DNA of 64,000 nt from Cenococcum geophilum 1.58 (GCA_001692895.1 KV748211.1:1612001-1676000), one strand, 5' to 3'. Numbered from the stretch's first letter, positions 12,601-21,627 are shown. Translations and numbers: made by a program. The notes: generated by a model not told the origin, from the letters alone.

Positions 12601-14173
12601 AATAACGTAAAAAGTAATATATCCTAAGGGGGTTTGGACCCTAATTGTGCTGAAAGAGATCGCGGTACTCTTGCCAAAACGTATTATATATTAGCCTGCC
12701 GTTAATTAGTTAATCTAGATAAAAGTATTAAGTTATTAAAGAGCTTAAACTTAAGATTCTCCTACTATAAATACTCCTATAGCTCCGGTATCTAGTATAA
12801 TACCATAAAAGATATTCGCCGAGTATCTGTTATTAAAGGAGAACGCGGAGCTCTCCTTTGGCTTATTAAAGATATTTAACTTTATAATAGAATAGAGTGT
12901 AGATTAGTTATTAAGAACAGCGACAGTTTATATACCATCTACCTTACTATACTTAGTAAAGTATTAGTTAGGTAAGTAGTCCTTAATTTCTATATTTATA
13001 AGGAGCTATTCAGTCTTATTAACCTTACCCTTAAGATCTTCTACGCCTTTGTATTAAACTAGGAAGCTTTAAAAATAGGCTATAGTAACCTTATAATTTC
13101 TAATGTTTCTTATACTTTAACGAAACTTATTATATACCTCCTTTCGCTTATTAAAGGAGTATCTAGTTAACTAGTAATTTGGCTTCTTATAAATATAGCA
13201 CTTCTTCTAGTAATTACTTTAAAATAAACCTCCATAAGGACCTCTATAATTACCTTATAGTTAACGTTAATTATACCCTCTTCCGTATTCCCTACCACGG
13301 CTACTATATATTTAATTAGTCTAGTTATAATTATATTAGTTAGGANTACTTAGTTNGGTANNGTTTTNGGTATANANCTNTTAAGATTCTTATNTTTNNA
13401 TNNNAGTACCTATAGNGGAGCGTAGCTTAGTATATACTCCTTTAAATATATCCGCAGGTTTATATAGCGCCAAGTTACACTTAGGAATACTACGGCATAC
13501 TAAGATAACCTAGTCCCTTAAGCTGTTTTTATTTTGGTAAGTTTTAGTAAGGCCACGTTAGATTTTCTAGAGTTTATTAAAGAGTAGTTAAAGGCACTCT
13601 AAATAAGTCTTTGTTAGGTTAGAAGCGATAACTCTTTAGAACATAATCTTCCGCTATTTAGATATATAAAGCTAGCGATTTTCATTGGTCTTAAAGTGGG
13701 CTCTAGTAAGCTAAAGTATTATATTAAAGCTATAGTTTCTACCTATAATATAGTCGTAATAAAATATTGCCGCCCGTCCCTTTAGTATGACTAAGAAAGC
13801 ATAATAGAACTAGTGGCGTTAAATTCCAACCTTACTATAGCAGTTATAAAAGACCTGTAGTTTTATTCCGAGTATATTATATAGTTCTCCTCTAAACTTC
13901 TTCTCCTCGTCTAGATATACCTTTATTAGATTCGTGACTTCTTATAGTAAAGGCTTACCGGTTAGCTAGGGTAGAGGAGCTAGAGGCAGCGGAGGTAGAA
14001 AAGGAGTACCTCTAGGTAGGAGAGCACCTCTAGGTAGGAGAGTACCTCTAGGTAGAAGAGTAGCGTTCTAGGGGTTTTATTCCGAATTAAAGTTGCCTTC
14101 TAAAGAATATAGGTTGGTTTTAGGTTTCCATAGTTAATATATAATTTTAGCTTCCGTCCATACTAGTTCTTCT
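9640..14173 (-). pseudogene. Copia-A copy B pol and gag C-terminal part, broken
   Basis: Read right to left on the minus strand, this is the copia polyprotein from late gag to RNase H. A gag segment of PRG(T/A)LL hexapeptide repeats lies at about 14000-14065. The protease region is near 12780-12850. There the frame runs NKPKESSAFSF without the 1-bp loss seen in copy C. The integrase covers about 11500-12450, reverse transcriptase about 10250-11250 and RNase H about 9640-10200. Glutamine codons have become stops throughout. The plus-strand open stretch at 10449-10634 is antisense to the reverse transcriptase and also appears at 23677-23904, only because both copies carry the same template. Confidence 0.75.
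13346..13416. other. Cluster of undetermined bases
   Basis: About sixteen N are scattered in 71 bases, interleaved with called bases. The homologous stretch of copy D (about 32585-32655) is clean and shows normal coding sequence. The pattern suggests an unresolved consensus between near-identical repeat copies, not a gap. Confidence 0.8.
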
Positions 14174-14351
14174 TATTGGGAATAATATTATATATAGTTA
14201 CGTGGTCGTTATATAACGCCGCGGCACTAGCGTAGCAAGGAGCCTTAAGCTCCTCGCCCTCCCTTACCCTTTCCTAGAATCAAAATTAACAGAACAACCA
14301 TTATACTATCTACGAACCGTAGCTACGTGATATCCCCTTGTGTAACCAATA
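14174..14351 (+). repeat. 5' LTR of gag-only element
   Basis: This 178-bp LTR runs from TATTGGGAATAATA to ACCAATA. Compared with other Copia-A LTRs, the GTTGCCGTTACGT repeat block is reduced to GTTACGTGGTCGTTA. The GCCGCGGCACTAGCG core and the hairpin GGAGCCTTAAGCTCC are kept. Confidence 0.92.
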
Positions 14352-14459
14352 CTAATTAGTGGTTAACTTTACTGTTATACTATAGAGTAGCTAGGTATTC
14401 CACCAAGAAGAGACAAGCCACTATACTAGTGCTACTCGTGCTAAAGGGAGCTATCTTTT

Positions 14460-14635
14460 AAGGTTAGAACTGGTCTTAAACCTTAAATAGAACTCTTCTA
14501 TAAATCTAAGGATCTAAAGGCCAGAACTAGTCCTAAGCCTTTTTAAGATTACGGATTCTTGCGTCTATTACGCAGAACAACACGCTTTATAAGTCTTCGC
14601 GATTTAAGGCCAGAACTAGTCCTAAGCCCTATAAT
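14460..14635 (+). promoter_or_regulatory. Triplicated leader motif (CCAGAACTRGTCCTAAGCC)
   Basis: Three near-copies of AGG(C/T)CAGAACT(A/G)GTCCTAAGCC lie about 60-90 bp apart, at about 14462, 14518 and 14608. They stand between the LTR and the first ATG. CCAGAACTGG is itself nearly palindromic. The same triplet occurs in the leaders of copies B (about 17595-17760), C (26137-26300) and D (33915-34090), so it is a family feature. A role in RNA packaging or translation is only a guess. Confidence 0.55.
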
Positions 14636-15268
14636 TACAAATACACGTCTAAACGCGTACTAAACGACAAACGCGTACTAAACAACAAATATATATTATA
14701 AACGCGTACCAAACAACAATCCCTATACTAACAACACTTCCCTTCCTCTAAAAACATGGCTACTTTAAATAACTGGAAAGACTCCTTACTACTAGGGGTA
14801 GCTACGTACGCAAAACTCATCGACGAAAATTGGGACGAATTTACTATTAATATAACAACTTATACCGCAAAACAAGTTAACAGCTTTCTTCTATACCGTA
14901 TTCTATTTTACCGAAGTAGATACTATACCGATTCACAGCTATAGGAATATTTTAGGGAGGATTTTATAGAATGGACTGCCGATACCTAGGCACTTGGTAA
15001 TATTTATATTATTTAAGATTTTCGAGACTTTCTTTGGGAGAAAGGAGTATTTGTCCCTATAGATAGGGGTAATATTAGAGATAATATTTAGAAGCAAGTT
15101 CTTAACGTAAAAGAAGAACACAAATGGACTTCACAAGAGATTGAGCACTAAAAGAAGTTTAACTCTTGAGGGAATTCTAATAACGGATAGCTATAAGCAA
15201 CACTATAGACAACCTTAGGCTATTAAACACCTCAAATTCCTCAAGCTGCCGTATCTCAACCTGTGCTA

Positions 15269-15358
15269 CAAGCTCCGTCCGTACAAGCTCCGTCTATACA
15301 AGCTCCGTCCGCACAAGCTCCGTCTGGACAAGCTCCGTCCGTACAAGCTCCGTTCAAC
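15269..15358 (+). repeat. Six 15-bp tandem repeats (QAPSV)
   Basis: The unit CAAGCTCCGTCCGTA is repeated six times in frame, giving QAPS(V/I/A/G). The purity of the array against a mutated background suggests recent expansion or escape from RIP. Confidence 0.9.
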
Positions 15359-15466
15359 TCAAGCGCCAAGACATCTCCTCTAACCCCTACCGCGCCTAGA
15401 TAACCGGCACAACAAGCCAGATCTATAAACGATATCCCAACCCACCAGCAGCAAGCTTAATAAGAA

Positions 15467-15560
15467 CCTCCGCAGCAACCTCCGCAGCAACCTCCGCAGC
15501 AATCTCCGTAACAATCTCCGCAAGAACCACCGCAAGAACCTCCGCAGCAATCGCAGCAGC
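15467..15560 (+). repeat. 12-bp tandem repeats (Pro-Pro-Gln-Gln)
   Basis: The unit CCTCCGCAGCAA repeats about eight times with small changes (CAA to TAA, CAGCAA to CAAGAA). It encodes a Pro/Gln-rich linker in the gag-like frame. One unit contains a stop created by C to T. Confidence 0.8.
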
Positions 15561-16440
15561 TACACATATATACACCACCTAAACCGGCCGTGTATAGTGT
15601 GGAGCAAGGACCTAGGCAAAGACCTAGATACAGTAAGGAGGTGGCTATAATTATAGAAATCTACACAGACAATAAGTTGTTTATGGCTTGCCAGGGAATT
15701 CCTTTGCAGTCTTTAACTGTTGCATGGGAGAAGGAACACCCTAGTCAAAGAGTATATACTACCTTCTATACGGATCGCCACTACCACAATTAAGATCAAG
15801 GCCGAAACTACAACCGAAACTTTAGCCGCAATCAAGCACCCTGCGGACGATATAATAAAGGGGTAGGTTGAATAAACGAACTTGTTATGGAACCACCTAA
15901 CGCTCGCACCGTACTGCTACCTAAATCTAACAACTATCGCGCCGATATGCCTGTGAACCAACCCTATAACAAGACTCCGTGCCGATCTGCCTACGGAACC
16001 AACCCTATACTGGCACCGCACTGCTACATGCTATCGACAAACCGATAGCGCCGCTATGCCTACTATTACGATACTGATCGCACCGATACGCCTGCAATTT
16101 ACCGACAAGATTCCGTGCCGATTTGCCTACGGAATACGACCCCATTGCTGGCATTGTACTGCCACCCGAACGACCTTATCGCTGGTACCGTACTACTACC
16201 TGGACAGACCGCTGCCATGCTTGCAGCTAATTCTGATTTAACCGTTGCTGCTCTACCCGCAGCTTACCGATATTTTGCTGCTCCCGCCTACAGCTAATCT
16301 TCGACCTTTACTGCTTTGCCTGCAGCTAAACCAACACCTTACTACCTTGCTGCCTTTCTACAGCGCTATAAGCATAAAGAAAAATTGCCAGAGGCTTCTT
16401 ATAGAGCTTAGTAAGGTAGATGACGGTACTAGGGCATGCT

Positions 16441-16480
16441 ACCTGCGACGACCTGCGATGACCTGCGATGATCTGCGACG
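16441..16480 (+). repeat. Four 10-bp tandem repeats
   Basis: The unit ACCTGCGATG occurs four times in a row (with CGACG and ATCTG variants), just after the gag-like frame ends. Ten-base periodicity is not coding. Confidence 0.85.
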
Positions 16481-16513
16481 TCCTACAGACCCTAATTCCA
16501 ACCAGCTAATTAG

Positions 16514-16540
16514 GATTTTCTATCCCCGGGATGGAAAATC
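16514..16540 (+). repeat. Palindromic module II (gag-only element)
   Basis: The arms GATTTTCTATCCC and GGGATGGAAAATC surround one base. It is preceded by CCAGCTAATTAG and followed by GCTATTGGCTCGC, as in Copia-A and Copia-B. Module I is absent from this element. Confidence 0.85.
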
Positions 16541-16754
16541 GCTATTGGCTCGCTTACAACTAGCGCCTTAGCGGCCCTAATACGGTATCCACCTATAACT
16601 CCTAAGCAAGAAAGCACTACATATTAAGAGGCAAATTTTGGGACAGCGAGACTTATATTACAATGGCAATAGTAAGTAAAGAGGATTAATATTTGGTACG
16701 CTAGTTAAGCAGTATTTTATATATAGATGGCAACTATAAAAGAAGAGTTGCTAG

Positions 16755-16932
16755 TATTGGGAATAATATTATATGTGGTCACGTGGTCGTTACATAACGC
16801 CGCGGCACTAGCGTAGCGAGGAGCCTTAAGCTCCTCGCCCTCCCTCACCCTTTCCTAGAATTAAAATTAACAGAATAACCATCATACTATCTACGAACCG
16901 TAGCTACGTAATATCACCTTGTATAACCAACA
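16755..16932 (+). repeat. 3' LTR of gag-only element
   Basis: This 178-bp LTR ends ACCAACA and is followed directly by the CTTCT duplication. It keeps more CpG and CpA sites than the 5' LTR. The sequence before it, GGCAACTATAAAAGAAGAGTTGCTAG, would act as polypurine tract and forms a GCAACT/AGTTGC hairpin. Confidence 0.92.
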
Positions 16933-16937
16933 CTTCT

Positions 16938-17493
16938 ATACTAGTAATAACGGCCTAAATATTGCTAGCAATTAGGTTACCGTTTTTAGTAATATATACC
17001 CCATTCCTATAGAGGAAGTCTTAAAATTTTTAAACAATATCAATATTGCTAAGTGCTGTCACGGAACCCGACCGTAGGGGCCTCTATAGGAGAACCCCGT
17101 GCTCTCGCGTACACCTCGCGTACAGCTTATGTCAGCTACGCGAGGGTATATCACCTCCTTACGCCCTCGACCCTTACGATCGATCGCGCAACGTCTTGTA
17201 GACTCCCCGAATACATACGCTTTGTAGCCATTGCCCGCGTTCCGTGACAGTGCCTAGGTGTTGGCGGTCTATCTTGCGAAATCCTCCCTAAAATATTCCT
17301 ATAGCTGTAAATTGGTATAGTGTTTACTTTGGTAGAATATAATATAGTATAGGAGAAAGCCATTAACTTATTTTACTGTATAAGTTATTATATTAATAGT
17401 AAATTCGTCCTAATCTTTATTAATAAGTTTCGCGTATAAAGCTACCCCTAGTGGTAAGGAGTCTTCCTAGTTGTTTAAGGTAGGCGTAGCTAT
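16938..17493 (-). pseudogene. Copia-A copy B gag N-terminal part
   Basis: This is the start of the copia gag, separated from the rest by the gag-only insertion and cut again by a solo LTR (17057-17249). Reading leftward, the first codon aligned with the gag ATG of 14756 is at 17493-17491 and reads ATA, so the start codon itself is lost through G to A. The fragment ends at the CTTCT duplication at 16933-16937, where the frame once ran on into 14173. Confidence 0.75.
17057..17249 (+). repeat. Solo gypsy LTR, little RIPped
   Basis: This 193-bp sequence runs from TGTCACGGAACCCG to GTTCCGTGACA with an 11-bp terminal inverted repeat. It sits in Copia-A copy B between two GTGC tetranucleotides (17053-17056, 17250-17253). 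The undisturbed homologous site in copy D (about 33527) has a single GTGC. It has exactly the length of the two Gypsy-2 LTRs (35070-35262, 46804-46996) but keeps CG-rich sequence where those are mutated. It is left over from LTR-LTR recombination of a Gypsy-2 family member. Confidence 0.9.
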
Positions 17494-17519
17494 GTTTTTA
17501 GAGGGAGGGAAGTGTTATT

Positions 17520-17867
17520 GGTATAGGGATTATCGTTTAGTACGCGTTCGTTATTTAGTACGTGTTTATGACGTATATTTGTAATTATAGGGCTTAAGAC
17601 TAGTTTTAGCCTTAAATCGCGAAGACTTATAATATATATTGTTCTACGTAATAGACGTAAGAATCCGTAATCTTAGAAAGGCTTAGGACCAGTTCTGGCC
17701 TTTAAATCCTTAGATTTGTGGAAGAGTTCTATTTAAGGTTTAGGACCAGTTCTGACCTTAAAAGACAGCTCCCTTTAGCACGAGTAGCACTAGTATAGTG
17801 GCTCGTCTCTTCTTAGTGGAATACTTAGCTGCTCTATAGTATAATAGTAAAGTTAACTACTAATTAG
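17520..17867 (-). promoter_or_regulatory. Copia-A copy B 5' leader
   Basis: This is untranslated leader between gag start and 5' LTR. Reading leftward from the LTR it has the CTAATTAGT...TTAAC segment next to the LTR, the three CCAGAACT-type motifs, and then two units of the GTTTAGTACGCGTT minisatellite. No tRNA primer match was recognised for Copia-A. Confidence 0.55.
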
Positions 17868-18044
17868 TATTGGTTATATAAGGGGATATTACGTAGCTAC
17901 GGTCTATAGATAGTATAATGATTGTTCTTTTTAATTCTTCTTTAGGGGGGGCGAGGAGCTTAAGGCTTATTGCCATACTAGTGCCGCGGCAATACGTGAC
18001 GGTAACTTGCCGTATATAACAGCAACTTGCCTATATTCCCAACA
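17868..18044 (-). repeat. Copia-A 5' LTR (copy B)
   Basis: This 177-bp LTR runs from TATTGGTTATATAAGG to TTCCCAACA on the plus strand. It pairs with 9052-9229 and is followed by CTAAT, the partner of CTAAC at 9047-9051. Confidence 0.92.
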
Positions 18045-19110
18045 CTAATAATAATAGGTTTATAAATATTATAGTTTATTAACTATCTTATAAAAATATA
18101 ATATATAATTCCTATAGACTTAATTAATATAATATTAGTAGCTAAATATTTTATTAAGTATATTTTTAAGCTATACGGACTTTCTAATTTAATAATATCT
18201 AACTATAGAAGCTAGTTCGTTTTAGACTTCTAATAAGCCCTATATAAATAATTAAGTATATAAATATAACTTTTAACTATATTTTATCTAGAAATAAATA
18301 GTTAAACTAAAATTACAAATATAATTATAGAACAATACCTATAAATATACTACTCCTACCTATAATATAACTAGGAAAAGTAGCTACCTTTAGCTAAGTT
18401 TACTATAAATAATATAAGAAATAAATTAATAGGCGTAATACTATTCTACGCAACCTATAAATAAAACCCTTAACTTAAATTTAAATTATAACCTATAATT
18501 AATATAATAGAACCTATAATTAAGAGGATTTAACTAATTAATATATATAACTTTGCTAATTAAATTAAGTAGTTAACGGAACTATTATAAGGTAAATTAG
18601 CGTATACTTAAATAGTATAGGAATAGTATAAAAATAAAGGATGAGCTTCCGTATAGGACTTTAAGAAAGGTAATATAGTTTACCTAAATATATAAAACCT
18701 AAAAACTTAATAACCCTTAAAAAAACTTAATTAGAAGTTTATAGGCCTATACTAAATTAAAAAGAGACTAAACCTATACGCTTATAAGCTTAAACTACTA
18801 ACTAAGATAAAAATATATTTAACGTTTTATATAAGCTTACTATAACCTTTAAAAGGTAAACCTATAACTTATAAAGTACTACTACTACCTTTTATAATTA
18901 TTAATAACGGTAATAGTTCTTACTTTATTAACTTAATTAATAATATATAATAGAAAATATAATCTAAATAATTTAAACTCCTTATTAAGTAGGAAGAATA
19001 TAAAATATAAACTTTAGAAACCTATAACTAGATTAAGACTAACACGCCTTCCCTAGTAAAAGAATTCTATAAAAACTATCCTTTACGGCCACTTTAGCTA
19101 AATAGATATA
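18045..19110 (+). pseudogene. Gypsy-1 integrase C-terminal part and chromodomain
   Basis: The integrase core continues (NRFINIIV-QLS near 18055), followed by its C-terminal region near 18600-18850. There a KIHP-like strand is lost but the order of Ty3/gypsy integrases is kept. At about 18920-19095 a segment ends QIKTNTPSLVKEFYKNYPLRP, the C-terminal half of a chromodomain, with the FINLINN stretch before it. Chromodomains direct chromoviruses to heterochromatin by binding methylated histone H3. Glutamine and tryptophan codons are stops. The domain call rests on order and the conserved tail. Confidence 0.65.
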
Positions 19111-19240
19111 ATATAAAGGTAAATAACTGCTACTTAATATAAATATATAAAACATAATAGCAAAAAGCTTAAAATTAAAAAGAAATTAAAATATATTATA
19201 ATGTTTATAATATAATTATATAATACATAAGATATTAAGG

Positions 19241-19263
19241 AACTTTAACTACTAGTTAAAGTT
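19241..19263 (+). repeat. Palindromic module I (Gypsy-1)
   Basis: This is a perfect inverted repeat, AACTTTAACTA, C, TAGTTAAAGTT, preceded by TAAGATATTAAGG and followed by ATCTAATTAGTTAGAAC. The flanks match the Copia-A version, although Gypsy-1 belongs to a different superfamily. Confidence 0.8.
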
Positions 19264-19343
19264 ATCTAATTAGTTAGAACTGCCTTACTAAGACTTACTA
19301 TAAAGATATTAGTTTTACTTACTGCCTTAACTAAGCTAATAAT

Positions 19344-19370
19344 AATTTTCTATTTTAGGAATAGAAAATC
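19344..19370 (-). repeat. Palindromic module II (Gypsy-1, inverted)
   Basis: The arms are AATTTTCTATTTT and GAATAGAAAATC. The flanks AGCTAATA on the left and CTAATTAGCC on the right show the module is reversed relative to its orientation in the copia elements. Confidence 0.75.
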
Positions 19371-19499
19371 CTAATTAGCCTATTTAATAATAGAATTAGT
19401 AAAACTTTATACCGCTACCTAACGCGAAAATATAACACGCGATAAGTTATAAGTTTTAACTAAAATTAAATTATTTAGACCTTTGGCTAAAAGGGGGGG

Positions 19500-19739
19500 T
19501 ACTATAATAGGACTAGCCCAGTTATAGTAGGAGTATTTTAGTAAAATACTTAATAGATAAATTCTAACGCTTTAACCGAATTCTGCTAGATTAATTAAAT
19601 TTTACTAAAGTTTATTAAAGACCGCGTGCGTATATACGCACGCATTAACCACTAAGCCTCTAACTATTTAATTATATAATTCTCTTGTTATTCCTTTCTC
19701 TTTTTTACATAACGTCTTGTTCTTAGCGAGAGCTATATA
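19500..19739 (+). repeat. Gypsy-1 3' LTR (right end uncertain)
   Basis: The LTR starts TACTATAATAGGACTAGCCC directly after the polypurine tract. It contains a perfect 20-bp palindrome at 19624-19643. The end near CGAGAGCTATATA is an estimate, because the partner LTR is not in the window. Confidence 0.6.
19624..19643. promoter_or_regulatory. Perfect 20-bp palindrome in the Gypsy-1 LTR
   Basis: GCGTGCGTATATACGCACGC is an exact inverted repeat, CpG-rich in a region otherwise stripped of CpG. It could be a binding site for a dimeric factor or a hairpin in the transcript. Confidence 0.85.
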
Positions 19740-21113
19740 CCCTTAGATTTAGATAGAATTTATATTATTCCTTTAAATCTTCCCTAAAGTCTCTTTACGC
19801 CCTTATAAGGATATAAGAGCCTTTATAGGATTTGCTAATTTCCACTAATGGTTTATTAATAACTTCTCCGCCCTAGTTTTACCCCTTATAGCTCTAACCT
19901 AAAAGGATAAAGCCTTTATCTTTAATAAGAAATATAAAAAGGCCTTTACCTATTTAAAGGTTATATTTACTACTGCGCTAGTACTCTAATACTTTAACCT
20001 AAACTAAATAAGTGTTATAAAAGCCAACTTATCTAACTATATTACTAAAGGTATTCTATCTTAATATAATAAGAATAGAGTATTGCACCCTATAGTATAC
20101 TTCTTAAAATAACTAAGCCTAGCTAAATATAACTACAAGATCTAGAATAAGGAATTATTAGCTATTATTAGATATTTTAAATAATAGTAAATTAAATTAG
20201 AAGGCGCTAGATTTCTAATTAAGCTCCTTAGCAACTATAAGAACCTATAGTACTTTACAACTATAAAATAGCTAAGCCACTGTTAAGCCCACTAGTTAAA
20301 ATACCTATTTTATTTTTAATTCTTAATTATATACTGCCTAGGCGTTTAAGGCTAAAAGCTTAATACCCTAACCTAATATTTATAGGACGCGTTAGCCCTA
20401 GAAGAAGCGCGCTCTTACTAAAATTAGACCCTACTTTACCCTAAACTATTTAACCCTCCTTCTAAAGATATTATAGTATCCGTCCTTAAAATAACTAATT
20501 AATTAATTAAATAGATTATAATTAATAAATACCTAAATAATAAGTTTATTTAAGAGACGCTTAAGCTAATATAAAATAGTATTAGACGCTTTAAAAAGAT
20601 TTCTCTAAGTAAATACAAAGCCTATAGGAACCGCTTATACTACTAAAACTGCCTAGTAATACCTAACTATAATAAACTTAAGCTTAAGCTCCTTAAACGT
20701 ATATATAACTTACTAGTAGCTAGCTATCTAGGCTAAAGAAAAACCCTAGAGCTACTCTAATAGGAGTATTACTAGCTAAATATATATAATATAATATAAA
20801 GATACATCTCTACCTACTATATCTGCTAATAAGCTAAAGCTTTATATAAGACATATAACGGCCTATTAAAGCCATTACCTATTCTAGACCGAAGATAAAA
20901 GGATATCTTAATTAACTTTATTATTAACCTCCCTATAAGTATGGGCTATATAAACATTATAGTAGTTATAGACCAACTATTTAAGATAAGGCACTTAATT
21001 ACCTGCCTTAATATATTAATACCTATTATTACCTAACTATTTCTAGATTATACATTAAAACTCCATAAACTCCCTAAAATAATTATCTCTAATAAATGTA
21101 GCTAGTTTGTCTT
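19740..21113 (+). mobile_element. Gypsy-3 (chromovirus), left part
   Basis: This is a second Ty3/gypsy family. It begins abruptly inside the reverse transcriptase next to the Gypsy-1 LTR and ends in the integrase, where Copia-A copy D is inserted (duplication GTCTT at 21109-21113 and 34377-34381). It continues at 34377. Confidence 0.85.
19770..21113 (+). pseudogene. Gypsy-3 reverse transcriptase end, RNase H, integrase
   Basis: The sequence opens in the thumb region of reverse transcriptase (FIGFANFH-FINNFSAL-LPLIALTQKDKAF near 19830-19915). RNase H follows (KNKELLAIIRYFK near 20140, then NYKNLQYFTTIK near 20230). The integrase has a zinc-binding part (about 20700-20830) and the catalytic core (ILINFIINLPISMGYINIIVVIDQLFK, about 20905-20980). 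It ends within the KIIISNKCSQFV motif around the second catalytic Asp, which reads Asn here. Stops at former Gln codons are common. The upstream half of the element is missing. Confidence 0.8.
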
Positions 21114-21297
21114 TATTAGTTACATAAGGTAATATTACATAGCTACGGTTCGTAGATAGTATAATAATTATTATTATTATTCTATATATCTTTATAAGGG
21201 AAAGCAAGGAGCTTAAGGCTCCTCGCCACGCCAGTGCCGCGGCAATACGTAACGGCAACTTGCTGCACGTAACGGCAACTAGCTAGTATTCCCAACA
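21114..21297 (-). repeat. Copia-A 3' LTR (copy D)
   Basis: This 184-bp LTR runs from TATTAGTTACATAAGG to TTCCCAACA on the plus strand, with GAGGAGCTTAAGGCTCCTC intact as a hairpin. Confidence 0.92.
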
Positions 21298-21513
21298 CTA
21301 GCAACTCTTTTTTTATAGTTGCTATCTACATATATATACCCCTTAACTAGCGTAATAAATATTAATCCTTTTTACTTACTATTACTATTATAATATAAGT
21401 CTCGCTATCCTAAAATTTGCCTTTTAGCATATAGTACTTTCTTACTTAGGAGTTATAGGTAGATATTTTATTTAGAGGGCCGCTAAGGCGCTAGTAATAA
21501 GCGAGCTAATAGC

Positions 21514-21540
21514 AATTTTCTATCCCGGGGATAGAAAATC
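21514..21540 (-). repeat. Palindromic module II (Copia-A copy D)
   Basis: The arms AATTTTCTATCCC and GGGATAGAAAATC surround one base. The flanks AGCTAATAG and CTAATTAGCT are as in copy B. Confidence 0.8.
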
Positions 21541-21627
21541 CTAATTAGCTAGGTTAAGTTAGGGTCTATAGAATATTATACTCCCCTCTTTAAAAAAGTT
21601 TTGGCAAAAGAATCTAACTAATTAAAT

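Larger units (their letters stand above)
14756..16297 (+). pseudogene. Gag-like protein of the non-autonomous element, broken by stops
   Basis: Gag forms the particle that packages element RNA. The ATG at 14756 opens a frame (MATLNNWKDSLLLG) that stays in register to 16297, about 510 codons, interrupted by a dozen or more TAG/TAA/TGA codons. The N-terminal 90 residues match Copia-A gag (compare 26400). Six QAPSV repeats follow (15269-15358), then a Pro-Gln repeat tract (about 15467-15560). A segment SVEQGPR...RYSKEVAII next resembles Copia-B gag (51440-51500). The capsid core between that and the FYTDRHYH segment is missing relative to Copia-B. The C-terminal 170 codons, rich in Tyr, Pro and Ala, match nothing I recognise. 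No CCHC knuckle is visible. Confidence 0.75.
14174..16932 (+). mobile_element. Gag-only non-autonomous copia element
   Basis: This 2759-bp element has two 178-bp Copia-A-type LTRs (14174-14351, 16755-16932) in plus orientation. It is flanked by the perfect 5-bp duplication CTTCT (14169-14173 and 16933-16937) inside the gag of Copia-A copy B. The interior holds the Copia-A leader, one long gag-like frame and the 3' untranslated region with palindromic module II. It has no protease, integrase or reverse transcriptase. It must have moved using enzymes from another element. By eye the two LTRs differ at 13 positions, 12 of them transitions, so it was RIPped lightly compared with its host element. 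Confidence 0.9.
9052..18044 (-). mobile_element. Copia-A copy B, complete element with two nested insertions
   Basis: This Ty1/copia element lies on the minus strand with LTRs at 9052-9229 (3') and 17868-18044 (5'). The flanking duplication is CTAAC/CTAAT, one C/T apart, in the integrase of Gypsy-1. Removing the two insertions, 14174-16932 and 17057-17249, leaves an element of about 6.0 kb, close to copy C (25822-31827). It encodes gag, protease, integrase, reverse transcriptase and RNase H in that order. It is heavily RIPped. A cluster of undetermined bases lies at 13346-13416. Confidence 0.92.
18045..19739 (+). mobile_element. Gypsy-1, 3' part with 3' LTR
   Basis: This continues Gypsy-1 from 9051. 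It holds the rest of the integrase, a chromodomain, a 3' untranslated region with both shared palindromic modules, a polypurine tract (AAAAGGGGGGG) and the LTR from 19500. The right edge lies where Gypsy-3 coding sequence begins, somewhere around 19730-19770. I could not find a duplication there. Confidence 0.8.

Noticed and set aside
14352..14400. Primer-binding site of Copia-A right after the 5' LTR
   Set aside because: CTAATTAGTGGTTAAC follows the LTR in all copies but matches no tRNA end or anticodon arm I can name, so no site is annotated.
15269..15358. Direct repeats considered as a CRISPR array
   Set aside because: The units are contiguous, in frame and without spacers. They encode QAPSV repeats, and the context is eukaryotic.
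16056..16571. Overlapping open stretches at 16056-16241 and 16245-16571
   Set aside because: They are other frames of the gag-like region and its 3' flank in the non-autonomous element. The register fixed by the ATG at 14756 passes through 16115-16297 instead.
17053..17363. Open stretches on both strands around the solo LTR
   Set aside because: They cross the LTR boundaries of an insertion, so they cannot be ancestral genes.
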